Of a DNA stretch of 64,000 nt, positions 27,801-36,453 are shown one piece after another. Below the pieces are notes generated by a model, which searched no databases, had not been told where the DNA came from, and saw nothing but the letters and a program-made list of their open reading frames with translations. This DNA is from JAPSGB01 sp963775185 (lineage in GTDB: Bacteria > Myxococcota_A > Polyangia > Polyangiales > Polyangiaceae): the NCBI GenBank assembly GCA_963775185.1, contig CAVZIE010000027.1, forward strand, positions 124,001 through 188,000. The letters run 5' to 3'. The position numbers were made by a program, and so were the translations under genes. Position 1 is the first letter of the stretch. Each line of letters starts with the position of its first letter.

Positions 27801-29183
27801 TCAGAGCGGGATGACGGCGCGGATCTCGCTTCGCCCGCGCTCGCTCTCGCGCATGGCGAGCCGGCCTCCCAGCGCGCCGACCGCGGCGTCGGCGGCGAGC
27901 AAGGTCAGGCCGCCGGGCCGTCCCAGGCCCGTCGGGATCGACCCGGTGCCGGAGCACGTCTTGCCAGGCCGCTTCCGGCACCAGCGGTCCGCCGTCCTCG
28001 AACGACAGCTCCAGCGCCGTCGCTGCGTCGCGCCGCGCGGATCACCACTTTGCCTTCGCGCGGCGTGGCGGCGATGGCGTGGTCGATCAGCGAGCGCACG
28101 GCCGAGATCGAGCACCGCGCGCGGCGCGGCGAAGCCGGAGGTCGCCTCCACGGCGACTCGAGCACGACGCCGTGCCGGGAGCGCGCGCGCTTCCGCGTCG
28201 GACGCGGCGGCGTGGACGAGCTTGTCGACGTCCAGCGTCGCGACCGCGTCCGCCGGTGTGCACTCGGCGATCCGCATGAGCTCGACGGTGCGCTCCGCCG
28301 CCGTGGCGGTGCGGCGGGCGAGGCGCTTGGCAAGCTCCGAGGTCTCGCCGAGCGTCTCGCTCGCGGTGGTCGCGTCGCTTCGCATGCCGTCGACGAGCTC
28401 GCGCACCTCGCGCGCCATGCACGTGGCCGCGGAGACGAGCGCGTCGAGTCGCTCGGACGCGACGTCCGGGCCGGGCGGTTCGCTCCGCTCGACGGGCATG
28501 TCGCCCGCGGCGAACACCGCGGCGAGCTCGCGCGCGTAGGCCTCGCCCAGCTGCTGCGCCTCCACCAGCTCCTTGCGCAGCTCGACCACCTCGCGCTGAT
28601 CGCTCGCGCCGTCGGCGGGCAGCAGGATCGACTGCGTCCCACCCTCGAGCTCGAGGCGGCCGCCGTGGCGAACCGCCATGCGGCTGAGCCAGCGCCGTTC
28701 AAGCTCCAGGTTCGCCGACGTGTCGGGACCGAGCTCCACGCTGATCCGCACCCACTGGTCCTGGCGGCGGATCTCGATGTCGGGCGACGCGCTCCCGAGC
28801 GCCGGGTCGCTGTGGGTCTGGCTCAACAGCACGTGCAGCATGCGCCGCAGGTCGGCCTCCTCGCCGAACACCTCGGTGCCCGCGCCCGGCTCGATGGAGA
28901 TGCGCGCGGCCGGCGCAATCTCGTACAGCAGCGCGGCCAGGTCGATGCGGCCGCGGCGCGCACCGCCCTTGCCGGGGGTGCCCGTCTGCAGCTCGCTGAG
29001 CTTGCTGATGGCGTCGTCGAGGGCGTCCAGCGTCGTCTCGACGGCCGGCTCGTCCTTGATGGTGATGCCGGGCCCAGGCTGCTTGAGCTGGGTGACGCCT
29101 TCGCGCAGCACCCGCGCCGCGCCGCGCGCTTCCTGTGCGAGCAGCCAGCTCAGCTCTTGCCGGGTCAGTCGTTCCTGCGACAC
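27801..29183 (-). CDS. Histidine-kinase-like protein with two HATPase-like regions, frameshifted
   Basis: The GTG start at 29183 gives a helical N-terminus, a first HATPase-like region (LRRMLHVLLSQTHSDPAL to RLELEGGTQSILLP) and a coiled region (REVVELRKELVEAQQLGEAY). A second HATPase-like region is assembled from three frames: VRSLIDHAIAATPREGKVVI, DGGPLVPEAAWQDVL and GGLTLLAADAAVGALGGRL. Breaks lie near 28,110, 28,030 and 27,950. A phospho-accepting His box is not evident, so it may be a pseudokinase or use an unusual site. It pairs with the downstream receiver gene. The N-box residues are degenerate. Confidence 0.62.
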   Translation of the reverse strand: MSQERLTRQELSWLLAQEARGAARVLREGVTQLKQPGPGITIKDEPAVETTLDALDDAISKLSELQTGTPGKGGARRGRIDLAALLYEIAPAARISIEPGAGTEVFGEEADLRRMLHVLLSQTHSDPALGSASPDIEIRRQDQWVRISVELGPDTSANLELERRWLSRMAVRHGGRLELEGGTQSILLPADGASDQREVVELRKELVEAQQLGEAYARELAAVFAAGDMPVERSEPPGPDVASERLDALVSAATCMAREVRELVDGMRSDATTASETLGETSELAKRLARRTATAAERTVELMRIAECTPADAVATLDVDKLVHAAASDAEARALPARRRARVAVEATSGFAAPRAVLDLGRALADRPRHRRHAARRQSGDPRGATQRRRWSCRSRTADRWCRKRPGKTCSGTGSIPTGLGRPGGLTLLAADAAVGALGGRLAMRESERGRSEIRAVIPL

Positions 29184-29266
29184 GGCCCGGGATCATGCCA
29201 CGGGCCGCTTCCCAGGGCTACGGGGGGACGGGCCACGGCCAATCTGCTAGGACGGACGCAGCCGTC

Positions 29267-31413
29267 GTGTGGCGCCTTTCGCTCCTTATCGCTGTCCTTT
29301 CGTGCGCGGCGTGCGGCTCGAAGTCGTCCGCTCCGAGCCCGTTCGTCGAGGGCGGTGCCGACGCGGCCGACGCGGCGGACGCGGCCGACGCGCCGACCGA
29401 CGCGGGTGACGACGCGGACGCGGACCCGACCCTCGGCGGTCCGTGCCTCGACGATGCGCAGTGCGACGACGGCATCGCCTGCACCGCCGACCGCTGCGAC
29501 ACTGCGATTGGGCGCTGCCGCAACCTGCCGGATCCCGCGCCGTGCGACGACGGCGTGTACTGCAACGGTCCGGAGCTGTGCGACCCGTCGCTGGGCTGCG
29601 TCGCGGGTGCGCCCGTCTCGTGCTCCGACGGCGACACCTGCACCATCGATACGTGCGTGGAAGCGACGCACACGTGCAAGCACGACCCGCGCGACGCCGA
29701 CGGTGACGGCGATCCGCCGTGGAACTGTCCCGGCGGCGGCGACTGCAACGACAGCGACCCGACTGGTGTCGAGCTTGTCGCCGGAGATCTGCGGCAACGG
29801 CATCGACGACAACTGCGACGGCAGCATCGACGAGAGCGCGTTGCCAGGCGCCGCAGTACGACACCTGCGTGGACGCGCTGGAGATCTCCGCGTCGGGAAC
29901 CTACCCGATGTCGCTCGCCGCCGCCGCCAGCGACTACTCGGCGAGCTGCGCCGGCAGCGGCGGCAACTATCGCGACGTCGTCGCGGCGCTGATCGTGCCG
30001 CAGGGCGCGCCGCTGGACATCGACGTGGTGGCGACTTCGGCGGATTCGTCGCTGGCCATCGCCGCCGCGGCAACGTGTGGCGATCCGTCGAGCGAGATCG
30101 CGTGTGGCCCGGCCTACCAGCTGCAGAGCGGCAACGTCGCGCGCGTGCATCTGCGCGGGCTCGCGCCGGGCGCGTACCCGCTGTACGTCTTCGGCACCTC
30201 GAACGCCGACGTCACGCTCCACGTGGAGTTCGTTCCGGCCGCGCCCAAGCCCGCCAACGAGACGTGCGGCACCGCCGCGCCACTCGCGCCCGGCGTGCAC
30301 CAGACGGTGTCGCTCGTCGACGCCGCGAAGGATCTCGAGAGCGCGTGCAGCAGCAGCAGCAGCACGGGCGAGCTGGTGTACAAGCTCGCCCTCGACGCCG
30401 CCTACGACATCGACGTGTACGCCACGTCGCTCGACAACTACGGAACGCCGTCGATATCGCTGCGCGGATACGGCGTGCAGCGGCGCCGACGACGAGCTGA
30501 CGTGCCAGGCGTCGGAGACGGCGCATGTGTTCGCCCGCGCGCCGGGCCCCGGCGACTACTACGTCTCCGTGTCCGCGAGCGGGCCCACGGACGTCGATCT
30601 GCTGGCGTTGCTCCACGCGCCCACCCAGCCGCCGGCCGACGAGACGTGCAGCGGTGCGCCGACGCTCGCGCCGGGCAAGAGCGTGGACGTGTCGCTCACC
30701 GGTCACACCGACGACGTCCAGCTCGGATGTCTCGCGGGCGCTCCCGACGCCGCCTACCAGCTGGATCTCGCCACGGCCTCCGACGTGCTGCTGGTCGAGC
30801 GCACGTCGAGCGGCGACACGGGCGGCGTCGGGCTGGCGGCGCCCGCGTGCAAGAAGACCGACGTGCTGGCGTGCGGCACCTCGACGCGCAGCCCGGTGCG
30901 CGCCGTCGCCCACGGCGTCGCCGCGGGCAGTTACCGCGCCGTCGCCGAGGCGCTCGAAGGCGCGCCGGTGCAGCTCGTCGCGTACGTGCGGCCCGCGCAG
31001 CAGCCCGTGCTCGTGGCCTTCGCCGACACCTGCGCCAGCGCGGTCGAGATCCCGCCCCAGGGCGGGCTGTTCGAGGGCAACACCGCGAACGCGAGCGCCG
31101 ACTACGACGTCGGTTGCGATCTCGGTGGGCAAGCGCCCGGCGGCGGTCCCGACCAGATGCTCCACCTGACGCTCGCCAAGCAGCAACGCGTCGTCCTCGA
31201 CATGAAGGGCAGCAGCTACAGCACGCTGCTCGAGGTGCGGAGCGGCCCCGGCTGCCCGGGCGCGGAGCTCGTGCAGGCGTGCGCCGCCGGTTACTACACC
31301 GACAAGAGCTTCCTCTCGCTGTTGCTCCGGCGGGCGACTACTACGTGCAGGTCGACGGCTACGGCGGCGACAAGGGGCAGTGGTTGCTCGACGTGTTCAT
31401 CGCCGATCCGTGA
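29267..31413 (+). CDS. Large MopE-type lipoprotein with Cys-rich start, frameshifted four times
   Basis: GTG 29267 opens a lipoprotein signal (LLIAVLSCAAC) and an Ala/Asp spacer. Cys-rich repeats of the DDGxxCTxDxC type follow (DDGIACTADRCD, CSDGDTCTIDTC). Then comes the MopE-type motif GGGDCNDSDP plus EICGNGIDDNCDGSID, and ~520 residues of beta-rich repeats built on a DETCSGAPTLAPG / GDYYVSVSASGP theme. Frame changes near 29,767, 29,853, 30,478 and 31,335 join the parts, ending in DGYGGDKGQWLLDVFIADP. In the family, the Asp/Asn motif probably binds calcium. A surface adhesive or binding role is likely but not shown. Confidence 0.7.
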
Positions 31414-31537
31414 GCCTCGCGCTTACAACTTCGTGACAATTCGCCGCATCGTCGCGGTATCAGGCTGGGATCCGTGGCTCCTGGTGGAATGCGATCCGGG
31501 TTGTTATCCTGCAGTCGTGGTGGGCGGAACGAAGGGC

Positions 31538-32279
31538 ATGCTGGCGACGTCGATAGTCGCCGTCGGGTTCGCCCTCGCGCTCGCGGGCTGCGGCTCGGTG
31601 CCGACGACGCGAGCGCCCGCCGCGGTCGCAGGCGCGGCAGACCGCACGCGCCTCGGCGCTGCACGAGCGCGCGGCGTTGCTCGCCGGCGACGCGGTCGAG
31701 CAGCCGATGGCGTTCGATCGCGGCGACGCGCACTTCGTCGGCGGCGTCGCGTACCAGCTGGTCGCCGCGCCGCCGTCGGTCGTGATGCAGGCGCTCGCCG
31801 ACGTGGGCTCGCTTCCGGCGTTGCTGCCGCGCACGCGCAGCGCGCGCCTCGTGGGCCAGTCCGGCTCGCGCGCCCGCGTCGAGCTGGTCCAGGGCAACAG
31901 CCTGGTCCAGGCGCGCTACACCGTGGTGGTCGACCGTCGCGACGCCGGCGAGATCCGCTTCCGCCTGGACAAGTCGCGCGCGCACGACATCGACGACGTG
32001 TGGGGCTGGTTCCGCGCCGAGCCGTTCGGCGACGGGCGCACGCTGGTCACCGTCGCGGTCGCGCTCGATCTCGGCCCCGGCCTGGCCCGGATGCTGTTCG
32101 AGGAGCGCATCCAGCGCGTGATCCTCTCGACGCCCGGCCACATCAAGGCCTTCGTCGAGCCCATGGCGCTCGCGTCCGCCCGAGCCCTGAGCTGGATTCC
32201 GCGCCGGACCGGCCCAGCGGCCAACGGCCCGACCGGAGCGCCAAGCGCCGAGGCCAGGGCTGCAGGCTATCCTGGGTGA
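31538..32279 (+). CDS. START-like (SRPBCC) domain lipoprotein, frameshifted near 31,655
   Basis: The start MLATSIVAVGFALALAGCGS is a lipoprotein signal. After one frame change (to ALHERAALLAGDAVEQP) the body fits the SRPBCC/polyketide-cyclase-like fold: YQLVAAPPSVVMQALADVGS, LPRTRSARLVGQSGSRARVE, VVVDRRDAGEIRFRLDKS and a C-terminal helix VILSTPGHIKAFVEPM. Such folds bind hydrophobic ligands. The last ~30 residues (from WIPRRTGPAANGP) are encoded by one arm of the dispersed palindrome, and the other arm supplies the stop TGA at 32277-32279. So the C-terminus has probably been replaced by the element. Confidence 0.7.
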
Positions 32280-32300
32280 TGCCGGTCCGGCGCGGTATCC
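32196..32300. repeat. Dispersed palindromic element, two inverted arms
   Basis: The left arm ATTCCGCGCCGGACCGGC (from 32197) and the right arm TGATGCCGGTCCGGCGCGGT (from 32277) are inverted copies ~65 nt apart. The pair runs through the end of the START-like gene into the permease leader. Confidence 0.85.
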
Positions 32301-32310
32301 TCCTGCCCGC

Positions 32311-33245
32311 ATGCTCTCCCGCGTCGGCGTGATCGCGATGAACACGTACCGCGAGGCGGTGCGCGCGCGCGTGCTGCACGGCCTGTTCGCGCTCGCCCTC
32401 GGCACCGCGGGCTACGCGCTCGTGGTCGGCGCGTACGCGGTGCGGGCGCAGATGCGCGTGATCAGCGATCTCGGCGCCGCGTCGATCTCCGTCTACGGCA
32501 TCATCGTCGCGGTCGTCCTCGCGTCCACGTCGCTGTACCGGGAGCTCGAGCTGAAGACGGTGTTCCCGATCCTGGCGCGGCCGATCCGTCGCAGCGAGTA
32601 CCTGCTCGGGAAGTACCTCGGCACGGTGTTCACGATGGCCGTGTTCATCGCCGCCAACTCGGGCGCGCTGTTGCTGGCGCTGGCCGAGATGTCCGGCAAG
32701 AGCGCCGCGCTGGTGTGGGGCACGGGGCTCGGCAGCGCCGTCCTGGCGCTGCTGCGTCGCGTGGCGCGTGGCGCGCTGGCGCACGTGGTTGCCGGTCCCC
32801 TGGGCCGCGTTCGTCTGCGCCGCGGGCTGGTGGCTCGCGCTCGAACGCGCCGGACGATCGGCGCGTGATCCTGGGATCCGCGGCGCTCACGCTGTGCGAG
32901 GTCGGCATCGTCACGGCCATCGCGACGCTGTTCTCGTCGTTCTCGTCGCCGTTCCTGACGGCGGTGCTCACCTTCGGCGTGTTCCTCGTGGGGCGCTCGG
33001 CGGACACCCTCGCGCACATGCCGCCCCGCGTGTTCGGCACGGCGATCCAGCACACGGGAGAAGTGTTGAGCAAGGTGTTCCCGAACCTCATGCTCTACGT
33101 GCCGCCGCGCACGCTGCTCACCGGCGAAGCCGCGGGCACGCCGCTCTCGCACTATCTCCTGCTCGCGGCGGCGCAGGCGCTGGCGTGGGCGCTGGGGCTT
33201 ATCGCCGCGGCGAGCCTCGTGTTCAAGCGGCGGGACTTCCTCTGA
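32311..33245 (+). CDS. ABC-2 type transporter permease, frameshifted twice
   Basis: The start MLSRVGVIAMNTYREAVRAR plus a first span (VLHGLFALALGTAGYALVVG), ELELKTVFPILARPIRRSEY and GKYLGTVFTMAVFIAANSG match the NosY/ABC-2 permease family, in which A-R-P-x-x-R-x-x-Y-x-x-G-K-Y is typical. Frame changes near 32,750 and 32,850 connect to FVCAAGWWLALERA and then LGSAALTLCEVGIVTAIATL, ending FKRRDFL. The whole protein is ~310 residues with about six spans. No ATPase subunit gene is adjacent in the window, so it must be encoded elsewhere. The next gene starts 10 nt after its stop. Confidence 0.8.
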
Positions 33246-33255
33246 GGCGCTTGTC

Positions 33256-33909
33256 GTGAGGTGGCTTCGCGGCGTCGCGCTCGGGCTGATGCTCGCGGTG
33301 ATCGCCCTGGCGACGCTCACCGCGCGGGCGGTCGTCGACGGCCAGAGCGAGATGCGCGCCAGCGACGCGGCGTTCGACCAGGGTCAGCTGCGCGATTCCC
33401 TCGACCACGCCCGGCGCGCGGCGGTGCTGTACGCGCCCGGCGCGCCGCACGTGGGCGCGGCGTACGCGCGCATGATCGCCATCGCTGTCGGCGCCGAGTC
33501 CACGGGTCACCCGCGGACCGCCGAGATTGCGTGGCGCGCGATACGCGGGGCGGCGCTCGAGACCCGCCACCTGTGGATCCCGCGCAAGGCCGAGCTCGAT
33601 CGCGCGAACGCGAACCTCGCGCGCCTCGAGGCCCAGGCCCAGGCCCAGGCGCGCGGCGCGCCGGACGCGAAACAGCTGCACGCCGACGAGAAGCGCGCGC
33701 TGGCGGATCTCGATCGCGATACCGCGCCGCGCGGCAACTGGGTGATCGTTCTCGGGCTCGGCTTCGCGCTGGCGGTGAGCGGGCTCGGCATCGTGGGGCT
33801 CCGGGGCGTCGGTCCGGGCGGGGAGCTGCTGCTCGAGCGCTCCCGCGTCGGTCTCGTGCTCGCCGTGGTGGGCGTCGTGTGCTGGCTGCTCGCGGTCTGG
33901 CGGGCGTAG
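33256..33909 (+). CDS. Membrane protein downstream of the ABC permease
   Basis: The 217-residue product has one N-terminal span (GLMLAVIALATLTARAVV), a helical, Ala/Arg-rich extra-membrane region of ~110 residues and two C-terminal spans (WVIVLGLGFALAVSGLGIVG and VGLVLAVVGVVCWLLAVW). The helical region (SDAAFDQGQLRDSLDHARRA, then YARMIAIAVGAES) has a TPR-like feel but no full repeat. GTG 33256 lies 10 nt after the permease stop, so the two are probably co-expressed and may act together. No family is recognised. Confidence 0.68.
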   Translation: MRWLRGVALGLMLAVIALATLTARAVVDGQSEMRASDAAFDQGQLRDSLDHARRAAVLYAPGAPHVGAAYARMIAIAVGAESTGHPRTAEIAWRAIRGAALETRHLWIPRKAELDRANANLARLEAQAQAQARGAPDAKQLHADEKRALADLDRDTAPRGNWVIVLGLGFALAVSGLGIVGLRGVGPGGELLLERSRVGLVLAVVGVVCWLLAVWRA

Positions 33910-33958
33910 GCCGGCGCGTTTGGTGGCCCGGACCGGGCCGCTGATCTAGCTTGAGAGC

Positions 33959-34903
33959 ATGGCGAGCGCGCCCGCTCTCGATCCGGCCATCGACGGCTTC
34001 GTCGATCATCTGGCGAACGAGCGTCGCGCGTCCGTGCACACGGTCGACGCGTACCGCCGCGATCTGCGCCAGCTGTCCGGCTTCCTGCGCGAACGACTCG
34101 CCCGCGACGTGGCGATCGGCGACGTGGACAAGCTGCTGCTGCGGGCGTGGCTCGGCGATCTCTCGCGCAGCCGCTCCGCGCAGACGCTCGGGCGTAAATT
34201 GGCGGCGGTGCGCGCGTTCTTCGCCTGGCTCGAGCGTACTGGCAAGGTGCGCAAGAACCCCACGACCCAGCTCGCGAGCCCGAAGGTGCGGCGCAAGATG
34301 CCGACCTTCCTCGGCGCCGACGCGGCGTCGCAGGTGATGGACGCGCCCGGCGAGTTCGCCGGCGTGCGCGAGATCGAGCGACTCCGCGACACCGCCATGC
34401 TCGAGCTCTTGTACGGCTCCGGGCTGCGCGTGAGCGAGCTCGCCGGCCTCGACATGGAACACGTTTCATTCGAAGAGGAGCAGGCGCGCGTGCTCGGCAA
34501 GGGCAACAAGGAGCGCATCGTGCCCCTCGGCGCAAAGGCGATCGCCGCCGTCCAGGCCTATCTCGCGCGCCGCGACGAGCTCTGCCACCCGAAGACCGGA
34601 CGCATCGATCCACGCGCGCTGATCATCGGCCGGCACGGCGCGCGCCTCGGGGTGCGCCGCATCCAGACGCTGGTCCAGCGCTACGGCGCCCTCGGCGCGG
34701 GCCGTCCCGACCTCCACCCCCACGCCCTGCGCCACTCGTGCGCCACGCACATGCTCGAGGGCGGGGCGGATCTCCGCGCCATCCAGGAAATGCTCGGCCA
34801 CTCCAGCCTGTCGACGACCCAGCGCTACACGCACCTCTCGATGGACCAGCTGTTCAAGGTCTACGACCAGGCGCACCCGCTCGCGAAGCCGCCGAAGCGC
34901 TGA
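33959..34903 (+). CDS. Xer-type tyrosine recombinase
   Basis: The 314-residue protein has the N-terminal SAM-like domain (DGFVDHLANERRASVHTVDA) and the full catalytic set: R157 in GSGLRVSEL, K181 in LGKGNKER, H255 and R258 in HPHALRHS, H281 in LGHSSLSTTQRYTH and nucleophile Y290. Length and motifs fit the chromosomal XerC/XerD group that resolves dimers at dif; which of the two is not clear from one gene. No dif-like site or mobile-element genes are seen nearby, so it is probably a housekeeping recombinase rather than an integrase. Confidence 0.92.
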   Translation: MASAPALDPAIDGFVDHLANERRASVHTVDAYRRDLRQLSGFLRERLARDVAIGDVDKLLLRAWLGDLSRSRSAQTLGRKLAAVRAFFAWLERTGKVRKNPTTQLASPKVRRKMPTFLGADAASQVMDAPGEFAGVREIERLRDTAMLELLYGSGLRVSELAGLDMEHVSFEEEQARVLGKGNKERIVPLGAKAIAAVQAYLARRDELCHPKTGRIDPRALIIGRHGARLGVRRIQTLVQRYGALGAGRPDLHPHALRHSCATHMLEGGADLRAIQEMLGHSSLSTTQRYTHLSMDQLFKVYDQAHPLAKPPKR

Positions 34904-34972
34904 GGCGCGGGGGCAAGCGGCGCCCCTGGCGATTTCACGAAACCGGGCCGCTGCGCGTCCGACCCGGAGCGC

Positions 34973-36313
34973 ATGTCGCACCGTATCAACCAGTCCCGCG
35001 CCCACGCCCAGCAAGTTCCCGATCACCCGGACGCTTCCCGGTCCCAGGATGCCGGTCCGGCGCGGCCGGCGGCCGGCGGGCCCCGGCCTTCCGCCGCCGA
35101 GGACGCCCGGCCCGCCGCCGGCGCCGCCCGGCTGACGGCGAGCCTCGGCGCGAAGGCCGCGTCGGTGCGCGTGACCACGGCGAGGAGCACGGCCGCCGCG
35201 CTCACCCGCGAGCTGCCCGGCAGCGGCGTGGACATCGACGCCTTCGCTACCCGCTTCGCCGGCCCGCACTACGCCGGCGCCAGCAAGGGGCAGATCGCGA
35301 GCACGGCGCGCTACGAGTTCACGCGCGCCGCCCTGGCGCACAACCCGGCGCTCGCGGACCACGCGATCGCGATGCGCACGCGGGGTCAGTCGAAGGTGGT
35401 CCACCAGATCGTCCAGCAGGAGGTGGCACGCAGCGGCGCCAAGGGGATGCAGAAGCTGGCCGTCGCGGAGCACGCGATTGGCGCCGTCCAGCATCTCTCG
35501 CCGGAGCACCAGGCGGACGTCCTGGCCCTCGTCCAGACCGGAGATAGCGTCTCCCAGGCCGTAAAGGGCGAGCGCGCGGCCCTGGCGGAGATCGCGACGG
35601 AACAGAAAGTCGCGACGCATACGCGATCTCCCGCGGCGGGTCACGGCTTCGACGTGGCCGCCCAGACCGCGCGCTTCCAGAAGATCTACCAGCAGGCGAA
35701 CGCCGAGTTCCGCCGCCTGCCGGTGCTCTCGCGCGGCGCCGAGATCACCACCGGCGTGGCGTCGTCGATCGGCGCGGTGACTTCGGTGGCCGTGGGGGCC
35801 GCACACTCCACGGTCACGCTGGACGGATCGCACGTCGCACGCGCAGTGGACAAGGCCGGGAACAGCGGCGGGTACATCGCCGGCGAGCTCTCCGACCACA
35901 TCCACAAGGCGAACGGCCTCTACATGCAGCTCGCGACGCAGCACGACGAGTTCGTGCAGCTCTCCAGGCAGGTGTCGAGCGCCGTGAAGACCCACGACTA
36001 CGACGCGGTTCCCGCGGCGATGAAGCGCATGAAGACGCTCGCCGGGCAGATGGACGCGACATCGAAGCAGTTCTTGGCCGCGGCGCATCGCGTGGACAAG
36101 GACAACCGGGAGTTCAACGCGGCGACGGTGGATGCCGCCGAGGACATCGTGTTCACCGCAGCCACCCTCGGCGCGAGCGTCGGCACCAAGGGTCTGGTCG
36201 CGCTCGGAGCGAAGGACGCCGTCAAGGATCTGGGCGAGGAGGTCGGGGTCGCGATCCCGAAGAGCGAAGTGCAGAAGCGCGCGAACCACGCGATCCTGGG
36301 CGGCGAGGAGTAG
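34973..36313 (+). CDS. Orphan helical protein with two Gly/Ala hydrophobic segments
   Basis: No family is recognised in the 446 residues. The N-terminal ~60 residues are disordered and include a copy of the palindromic element read as DAGPARP (35048-35066). Residues ~75-240 are helical and charged. A Gly/Ala/Val segment follows (ITTGVASSIGAVTSVAVGAA), then a coiled region (QLATQHDEFVQLSRQVSSAV, AAMKRMKTLAGQMDATSKQF), and a second hydrophobic, Gly-rich segment (IVFTAATLGASVGTKGLVAL) near the C-terminus. There is no signal peptide. The layout resembles secreted effector or pore-type proteins, but that is only an inference. Confidence 0.65.
   Translation: MSHRINQSRAHAQQVPDHPDASRSQDAGPARPAAGGPRPSAAEDARPAAGAARLTASLGAKAASVRVTTARSTAAALTRELPGSGVDIDAFATRFAGPHYAGASKGQIASTARYEFTRAALAHNPALADHAIAMRTRGQSKVVHQIVQQEVARSGAKGMQKLAVAEHAIGAVQHLSPEHQADVLALVQTGDSVSQAVKGERAALAEIATEQKVATHTRSPAAGHGFDVAAQTARFQKIYQQANAEFRRLPVLSRGAEITTGVASSIGAVTSVAVGAAHSTVTLDGSHVARAVDKAGNSGGYIAGELSDHIHKANGLYMQLATQHDEFVQLSRQVSSAVKTHDYDAVPAAMKRMKTLAGQMDATSKQFLAAAHRVDKDNREFNAATVDAAEDIVFTAATLGASVGTKGLVALGAKDAVKDLGEEVGVAIPKSEVQKRANHAILGGEE
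35048..35066 (+). repeat. Dispersed palindromic element inside a coding region
   Basis: The plus strand reads GATGCCGGTCCGGCGCGGCC. It is translated in frame as DAGPARP within the disordered N-terminus of the orphan helical protein. Confidence 0.65.
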
Positions 36314-36381
36314 CGCAAGCGCCGCCTTGCCCGCCGCCGCTCGCCCGGTGGCCGTCGTCGGTCTCGTGGTCGCGCCGCCCG

Positions 36382-36404
36382 AACGCGCGCCGGACCGGCA
36401 AACC
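36382..36404 (-). repeat. Dispersed palindromic element
   Basis: The plus strand reads AACGCGCGCCGGACCGGCAA then ACC. It lies 68 nt after the orphan gene and 49 nt before the asnS start. Confidence 0.65.
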
Positions 36405-36453
36405 GGAAATCCGGTCATGGTGACGGCGGCGCTTTCCGGGTATATCCCGGCCA

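Noticed and set aside
33959..34903. The tyrosine recombinase as a sign of a prophage or integrative element.
   Set aside because: It has the size and motifs of chromosomal Xer proteins, and no phage, tRNA attachment site or transfer gene is next to it.
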